Source: Roseateles depolymerans
GTDB lineage: Bacteria > Pseudomonadota > Gammaproteobacteria > Burkholderiales > Burkholderiaceae_C
Direction of reading: 5' to 3'
NCBI RefSeq assembly: GCF_003387155.1
Contig: NZ_QUMT01000002.1
Coordinates: 129,694-193,693 of the forward strand
DNA length: 64,000 bases
Shown: positions 59,220-64,000 of the stretch, piece by piece
How the letters are laid out: each line of letters opens with the position of its first letter
Numbering within the stretch: the first letter of the stretch is position 1
The notes under the pieces: generated by a model
What the model was told of the DNA's origin: nothing
Database searches by the model: none
The model's input: the letters and a program-made list of their open reading frames with translations, nothing else
Made by a program: the position numbers and the translations under genes

Positions 59220-60047
59220 TCAGTGGCGATCCAGGGCTGGGTTGTGCGGTGAAGGGGCCAATTCAGGATCGACCGCCCGTCGCTCGTCAAACACGAAGCA
59301 GTCGCCGTGATAGTGGGCGCTGCCGACTTCCTCGAAATACTTGAGGATGCCGCCCTCGAGCTGATAGATGGGGGCGCCCAGGTTCTGCTCGGCCAGGTAG
59401 AGGGCGGCCTTTTCGCAGCGGATGCCGCCGGTGCAGTAGCTCACCACCGTCTTGCCTTCCAGCTCGGCGCGGTGGGCCTTGACCGCCTCCGGGAATTCGC
59501 TGAACTTGGTGATGCGCCAGTCGATGGCGCCGTCGAAGGCGCCTACGTCCACTTCGAAGCCGTTGCGGGTGTCCAGCGTGACCACCGGGCGACCGTCATC
59601 ATCATGACCCTGGTCCAGCCAGCGCTTGAGCGTGGCGGCGGGCAGGGCCGGGGCGCGGGGGCTGAGGTCCGGCCGGATGGTGGGATGGTTCATCCGGATG
59701 ATCTCCGGCTTGACCTTCACCAGCAGCTTGCGGAAGGGGACGGCATCGCTCCAGCTTTCCTTGGGGGCCAGCGGCGCGAAGCGTTCGTCGGCCCGCAGCG
59801 CGTCCACCCAGGCCCGCACATCGGCGGCCGGACCGGCCAGGAACAGGTTGATGCCCTCTTCGGCGATCAGCACCGTGCCCTTGAGGCCCAACTGCGAGGC
59901 GTGCGCATGCAACTGGTCGCGCAGCGCATGCGGGTCGGCGATGCCAACGAACAGGTAGCAGGAGATGTTGAGGATGGTCAGGCCGGAAAGATTTACGTCG
60001 GGGTTCACGTCGGCAAACCGGGCACAGGGCCCGTGGCTACGGTGCAA
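59220..60047 (-). CDS. trhO: tRNA uridine(34) hydroxylase, rhodanese family (TrhO/YceA)
   Basis: This enzyme performs oxygen-dependent 5-hydroxylation of wobble uridine in tRNA. The 275 residues have an N-terminal acylphosphatase-like domain (about 24-110) and a rhodanese domain with [16 protein letters not shown] and the active Cys205 in [11 protein letters not shown]. About 20 N-terminal residues may lie upstream of the true start. Confidence 0.88.
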   Translation of the reverse strand: MHRSHGPCARFADVNPDVNLSGLTILNISCYLFVGIADPHALRDQLHAHASQLGLKGTVLIAEEGINLFLAGPAADVRAWVDALRADERFAPLAPKESWSDAVPFRKLLVKVKPEIIRMNHPTIRPDLSPRAPALPAATLKRWLDQGHDDDGRPVVTLDTRNGFEVDVGAFDGAIDWRITKFSEFPEAVKAHRAELEGKTVVSYCTGGIRCEKAALYLAEQNLGAPIYQLEGGILKYFEEVGSAHYHGDCFVFDERRAVDPELAPSPHNPALDRH

Positions 60048-60101
60048 AACCGCCGATTGTAGGGGGTGGGAAATCGGTCAGCGACAGGGGCCGCGGCCGT
60101 G

Positions 60102-61370
60102 TCAGCGGCTGGTCTCCCGCGGTGGGGTGCGGTCCAGTTTGACATCGGTCGGACGGGTGCGCACCGGCGCATTGGCGGTGCAGATCTCGGTGTGCTCCGG
60201 GCTGTGCACGAACCAGCCGCCGCGGTGGCGCCGGGCATTGAGCAGGGCCTGCCAGGTGGGCGTGTCGGTGCGCAGCACCTGCAGCGCAGGACGCTGGTCC
60301 GGCGGCAGTGCGGCGGCCAGGGTCACGCGGGTGATCGGCTGGTGCTGTTCGGCCTTTTCGTAGAAGCCCAGGCGGCCGGTGCCGCGCGGCAGCGAGGACA
60401 GCACGTCCATGCCTTTGAGCACGCGGCCGACCACGGTGATGTTCAGGTCCAGCCCGCGCGGCGCATGGCCGATGACCACGTACAGCTCGGCGCCGGTGCT
60501 GGAGTCGACCGCGTTGCCGCGGCCCGCACCGACCGTGCCGTAGCAGTGCGCCATCCAGGCGCGTCCGCGGGCCGGGTCGGCGGCGACCGGGAATCCGTCC
60601 ACATGGCCGGCGCGCGGCGCCCAGCCGTCCACATCCGGCAGCACGGTCAGGGGCAGGCCCTTGAGCGGCACGTCGAATTCCGCCGGCAGATGGGCGGCTG
60701 CGCCCGCCGGGAAGGGCCGGCCCTGGCCTTTCATGCCGGTGTCTTCGTCGTCGGCCTTCGGGTCGCCCCACTGCGTCACGTAGTTGTCCTGCACCCGCAG
60801 GATGGCCAGCCCGTCCCAGTAGCCGCCGCGGGCCAGGGCGCGGATGTTGTCCACATGGCGCGGGGCAAAACGAGGCGCCAGCTCGATGTAGGCCTCGCCT
60901 TGCGGCAGGGTCATGATGAGCAGGTTGTCCGGGTCCACGTCGCGCCAGGCGGCGGGAGGCGCGGTGGCGATGATGTCGGCGCTGGTGGGCAGGTCCCGAG
61001 CCGCGCCGGATGCCGATGAGGCCGGCGCCAGTGCGGCGCCTGGGGCCGTCTTGTCGCGTGGCGCAGAAGCGCCCGTCGTTGCCGCCTTCCGAACGGCGCC
61101 GGTCCGGGCGGCCTCCGGCGCGGGCGCCGCGCTCTTCGCCGGGGTGTTGTTTGCCGCGCCATCAGCCGTGCTGTTGGCCTTGGCGTTCACCGCGGGGTTC
61201 CCTGCGCTTCCCGTCGCGGTCGCGGCCCCACTGCTGGCCCCACCGTCCGCCGCCAGAACCGGCCCCGGCCCCGCCAGACACATTGCCGCCAGGACGCTGC
61301 ACATGGCGCCGCTCAGCGGCTGCCAGGTGGATTTCGGGGCGGACACAGGCACGGGGGAGAAGTCAGGCAT
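60102..61370 (-). CDS. Cyclophilin-type peptidyl-prolyl isomerase, exported
   Basis: This protein of 422 residues from ATG 61370 has a signal peptide ([22 protein letters not shown]), a long Ala/Ser/Thr/Gly-rich low-complexity linker (about 45-125) and a cyclophilin domain (about 140-330). That domain contains [46 protein letters not shown] and [15 protein letters not shown]. Key catalytic Arg and Phe positions of classical cyclophilins are only partly conserved, so activity is uncertain. A longer frame to 61418 exists. Confidence 0.85.
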   Translation of the reverse strand: MPDFSPVPVSAPKSTWQPLSGAMCSVLAAMCLAGPGPVLAADGGASSGAATATGSAGNPAVNAKANSTADGAANNTPAKSAAPAPEAARTGAVRKAATTGASAPRDKTAPGAALAPASSASGAARDLPTSADIIATAPPAAWRDVDPDNLLIMTLPQGEAYIELAPRFAPRHVDNIRALARGGYWDGLAILRVQDNYVTQWGDPKADDEDTGMKGQGRPFPAGAAAHLPAEFDVPLKGLPLTVLPDVDGWAPRAGHVDGFPVAADPARGRAWMAHCYGTVGAGRGNAVDSSTGAELYVVIGHAPRGLDLNITVVGRVLKGMDVLSSLPRGTGRLGFYEKAEQHQPITRVTLAAALPPDQRPALQVLRTDTPTWQALLNARRHRGGWFVHSPEHTEICTANAPVRTRPTDVKLDRTPPRETSR

Positions 61371-61480
61371 CTTCCAGGCGCTCCGGCAAGGAGGGACAAC
61401 AAAGGGTGGGGTGAGCATAGCGCCCGGGAAGGGGATGCCAGACGCCCGGAGGGTGGTCCGGCCTCCCTACAATCCCGGAT

Positions 61481-64000
61481 ATGGCTTTTGTTCACCTCCG
61501 CATTCATACCGAGTTTTCCGTGGTCGACGGCACCCTGCGCGTCGACGATGCCGCCAAGGCTGCCGCCAAGGACGGCCAGGTGGCCCTGGGCCTGACCGAC
61601 CTGGCCAACATGTTCGGCGGGGTGAAGTTCTACAACGCCTGCCGCAAGAAGGGCGTCAAGCCGATCCTCGGCGCCGAGGTCTGGCTGGAGGCGGACAGCC
61701 TGGACAAACCGCCCAGCCGCGTGCTGCTGTTGGTGCAGAACTACCAGGGCTACCTGAACCTGAGCGAGCTGCTGTCGCGGGCCTGGATCCAGAACGTGCA
61801 GCGCAACCAGGCGCTGCTGAAGCTGGAATGGATGCAGGAGCTCAACGAGGGTCTGATCTGCCTGGGCGGCATGCAGTTCGGCCCGATCGGGCAGGCGCTC
61901 ATCGCGGGCGACGCCAACCGCGCTCTGGACTGGGCCCGGCGCCTGGCGGCCATCTATCCCAACCGCTTCTATGTCGAGCTGCAGCGCGCCGGCCTGCCGG
62001 GCCAGGAGGCGCTGGTGCGCCAGTTGGTGCCGCTGGCCGCCCAGGCCGGTTTGCCGGTCGTCGCCACCCATCCCATCCAGTTCCTGGAAGAGGACGATTT
62101 CGAGGCCCACGAGGCGCGGGTCTGCGTGGCCGAGGGCGAGACGCTGTCCAACCCCAAGCGCATCAAGCGTTTCCTGCCCAGCCAGCATTTCAAGAAGCAG
62201 GCCGAGATGGAGGCGCTGTTCGCCGACATCCCCAGCGCCATCACCAACACGGTGGAAATCGCCCGGCGCTGCAGCCTGACTTTGGTGCTGGGCAAGCCGC
62301 AACTGCCCAACTTCCCCACCCCCATCCGCGCCGACGGCACGCCCATGCCGATGGAGCAGTACTTCCGCCAGCTCTCGTATGAAGGACTGGAAGACCGCCT
62401 GAACCTGCTCTACCCGGACCCCGCCAAACGCGAGGAAGTGCGCCCGCGCTATGTGGAGCGGCTGGAGTTCGAGCTCAACACCATCATCAAGATGGGCTTC
62501 CCCGGCTACTTCCTCATCGTGGGGGACTTCATCCGCTGGGCGAAGAACAACGGCTGCCCGGTGGGCCCGGGACGGGGCTCCGGCGCCGGCTCGCTGGTGG
62601 CCTATGTGCTGCTGATCACCGACCTGGACCCGCTGCAGTACAACCTGCTGTTCGAACGTTTCCTGAACCCCGAGCGGGTCTCGATGCCTGACTTCGACAT
62701 CGACTTCTGCCAGGGCAACCGGGACCGGGTGATCGAATATGTGAAGGACAAGTACGGCCGCCCCGCCGTGAGCCAGATTGCCACCTTCGGCACCATGGCC
62801 GCCAAGGGCGCGCTGCGAGACATCGGCCGGGTGCTGGGCATGGGCTTCGGCCATGTGGACTCCATCGCCAAGCTGGTGCCCGCGCCGCCGGGCAAGACGG
62901 TGACGCTGGCGAAGCTGCCGCCCGACTTCGACCCCGACAAGGCCAAGATGGTCTATGCGCGGCACGAGTCCCCCGAGATCGAGGAACGCGAGAAGCAGGA
63001 CGAGGAAGTGGCCGGCCTGCTGGAGATGGCTGCGCGGGTGGAGGGCACGGTGCGATCCATCGGCATGCATGCGGGCGGCGTGCTGATCGCCCCCGGCAAG
63101 ATCACCGACTTCTGCCCGCAGTACCAGCAGCCGGGGTCCACCTCGGCGGTGAGCCAGTACGACAAGGACGACGTCGAGGCCATTGGCCTGGTGAAGTTCG
63201 ACTTTCTGGGGCTGGCCACGCTGACCATCCTGGAGCTGGCCAAGAACTTCATCGTGGCGCAGTACCCGGAGCACAAGGACTTCGCCTTCGAGACCATTCC
63301 GCTGGACGACAAGAAGACCTACAAGCTCTTCTCCGACGGCCTGACCGAGTCGGTGTTCCAGTTTGAATCCAGCGGCATGCAGCGCATGCTCAAGGACGCC
63401 AAGCCGTCCCGCCTGGAAGACCTGATCGCCTTGAACGCGCTGTACCGCCCGGGTCCGATGGACCTGATCCCCAGCTTCGTGGCCCGCAAGCACGGCAAGG
63501 AAGTGGTGGAGTATCCGCATCCGCTGGTCGAGCCCGTGCTGTCCGAGACCTACGGCATCATGGTCTACCAGGAACAGGTGATGCAGACCGCGCAGGTGCT
63601 GGGCGGCTACTCGCTGGGCGGCGCGGACATGCTGCGCCGGGCCATGGGCAAGAAGAAGGCCGAGGAAATGGCCATGCACCGCGAGCTGTTCCGCAAGGGC
63701 GCCGCGGGCAAGGGCATCGACCAGGACAAGGCCGACGAGGTCTTCGACCTGATGGAGAAGTTCGCGGGCTACGGCTTCAACAAGTCGCATGCAGCCGCCT
63801 ACTCGCTGCTGGCCTATCACACCGGCTGGCTGAAGGTGCATTTCACGGCGGAGTTCTTCGCCGCGAACATGACCATCGAATCGGACGACACCGACAAGCT
63901 CAAGGTCCTGATGAAGGACGCCAAGCTGTTTGGCATCGACTTCGAGCCGCCCAACATCAACCTGGGCGTCGGCCGCTTCGAGCCGATGCCGCCCGCCCCG
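61481..64000 (+). CDS. dnaE: DNA polymerase III alpha subunit, N-terminal 840 residues (runs off window)
   Basis: This is the replicative polymerase catalytic subunit. It starts with the PHP domain (MAFVHLRIHTEFSVVDG) and THPIQF at about 190. The polymerase catalytic residues are visible: Asp404 and Asp406 in MPDFDIDFC and Asp574 in KFDFLGL. GPGRGSGAGSLVAY (about 365-380) and NALYRPGPMDLIP are also typical. It is 840 of roughly 1,170 residues and intact up to the edge. A TACAAT (61468-61473) ends only seven bases before the ATG and no ribosome-binding site is visible. Confidence 0.97.
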   Translation, partial: MAFVHLRIHTEFSVVDGTLRVDDAAKAAAKDGQVALGLTDLANMFGGVKFYNACRKKGVKPILGAEVWLEADSLDKPPSRVLLLVQNYQGYLNLSELLSRAWIQNVQRNQALLKLEWMQELNEGLICLGGMQFGPIGQALIAGDANRALDWARRLAAIYPNRFYVELQRAGLPGQEALVRQLVPLAAQAGLPVVATHPIQFLEEDDFEAHEARVCVAEGETLSNPKRIKRFLPSQHFKKQAEMEALFADIPSAITNTVEIARRCSLTLVLGKPQLPNFPTPIRADGTPMPMEQYFRQLSYEGLEDRLNLLYPDPAKREEVRPRYVERLEFELNTIIKMGFPGYFLIVGDFIRWAKNNGCPVGPGRGSGAGSLVAYVLLITDLDPLQYNLLFERFLNPERVSMPDFDIDFCQGNRDRVIEYVKDKYGRPAVSQIATFGTMAAKGALRDIGRVLGMGFGHVDSIAKLVPAPPGKTVTLAKLPPDFDPDKAKMVYARHESPEIEEREKQDEEVAGLLEMAARVEGTVRSIGMHAGGVLIAPGKITDFCPQYQQPGSTSAVSQYDKDDVEAIGLVKFDFLGLATLTILELAKNFIVAQYPEHKDFAFETIPLDDKKTYKLFSDGLTESVFQFESSGMQRMLKDAKPSRLEDLIALNALYRPGPMDLIPSFVARKHGKEVVEYPHPLVEPVLSETYGIMVYQEQVMQTAQVLGGYSLGGADMLRRAMGKKKAEEMAMHRELFRKGAAGKGIDQDKADEVFDLMEKFAGYGFNKSHAAAYSLLAYHTGWLKVHFTAEFFAANMTIESDDTDKLKVLMKDAKLFGIDFEPPNINLGVGRFEPMPPAP

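Noticed and set aside
61313-63841. Long open frame antisense to dnaE
   Set aside because: It is a His/Leu/Gln-rich shadow of high-GC coding DNA with no domain or start signal; dnaE on the other strand is unambiguous. Similar antisense frames at 8270-10753, 16716-18968, 19656-22097 and 28531-31818 were rejected for the same reason.

Overview
The window is high-GC bacterial chromosome from a betaproteobacterium, most likely Burkholderiales (Roseateles/Rubrivivax/Leptothrix-like). Supporting this are the codon usage, a minCDE operon, an aotJQMOP-type amino-acid transporter, an EmrAB-OMF efflux set, flagellin and a complete exosortase A (XrtA)/PEP-CTERM exopolysaccharide locus. No rRNA, tRNA, CRISPR, insertion sequence or phage was seen. 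The first gene (bile acid:Na+ symporter family) and the last (dnaE) run off the window.

Layout. 1-463: partial transporter. 464-1172: non-coding, with several DnaA-box-like 9-mers. 1173-3371: minC-minD-minE. 3552-6155: 2-hydroxyacid dehydrogenase, DUF1993 protein and an unrecognised small protein. 6103-13703: a SPINDLY/GT41-type glycosyltransferase followed by a complete LapB-type type I secretion apparatus (ABC, HlyD, TolC), preceded by a near-perfect sigma-28 (FliA) promoter. 14015-14971: a PEP-CTERM protein with a sigma-54-like promoter. 15238-16143: a ThiF/E1-like adenylyltransferase. 16282-35269: the XrtA exopolysaccharide locus, 15 co-directional genes, many with ATGA overlaps. 35270-36848: a secreted-protein gene broken by one extra base in a C6 tract. 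37025-42882: nucleotidyltransferase-fold protein, EmrAB-type efflux operon and divergent TetR regulator. 43018-48281: aconitase, cyclopropane fatty acid synthase, an unrecognised protein. 48122-49516: class C beta-lactamase whose C-terminus seems to have lost its normal stop. 49930-53830: secreted monohaem protein, flagellin and a FliK-like protein. 53900-58171: basic amino-acid ABC transporter. 58240-61370: alpha/beta hydrolase, TrhO, cyclophilin-type PPIase. 61481-64000: dnaE.

How the parts work together. The XrtA locus supplies chain export (Wza/Wzz/tyrosine kinase), sugar transfer, polymer ligation, deacetylation and the exosortase that would process PEP-CTERM proteins such as the one just upstream. 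The usual PrsK/PrsR two-component pair and the initiating phosphosugar transferase are not in the window. The sigma-54 element before the PEP-CTERM gene fits control by an absent PrsR-like activator. The sigma-28 promoter before the glycosyltransferase-T1SS operon would tie glycosylated-protein secretion to the flagellar programme; no secreted substrate gene lies next to it. This FliA-linked GT41 plus T1SS unit is the strongest candidate here for an undescribed system.

A recurring oddity is short tandem repeats (9-14 bp) at gene ends and starts: two between convergent genes, three inside or before coding starts, one in an intergenic region. Starts were moved from the longest open frame to internal ATGs where a ribosome-binding site, ATGA overlap, signal peptide or family length supports it.
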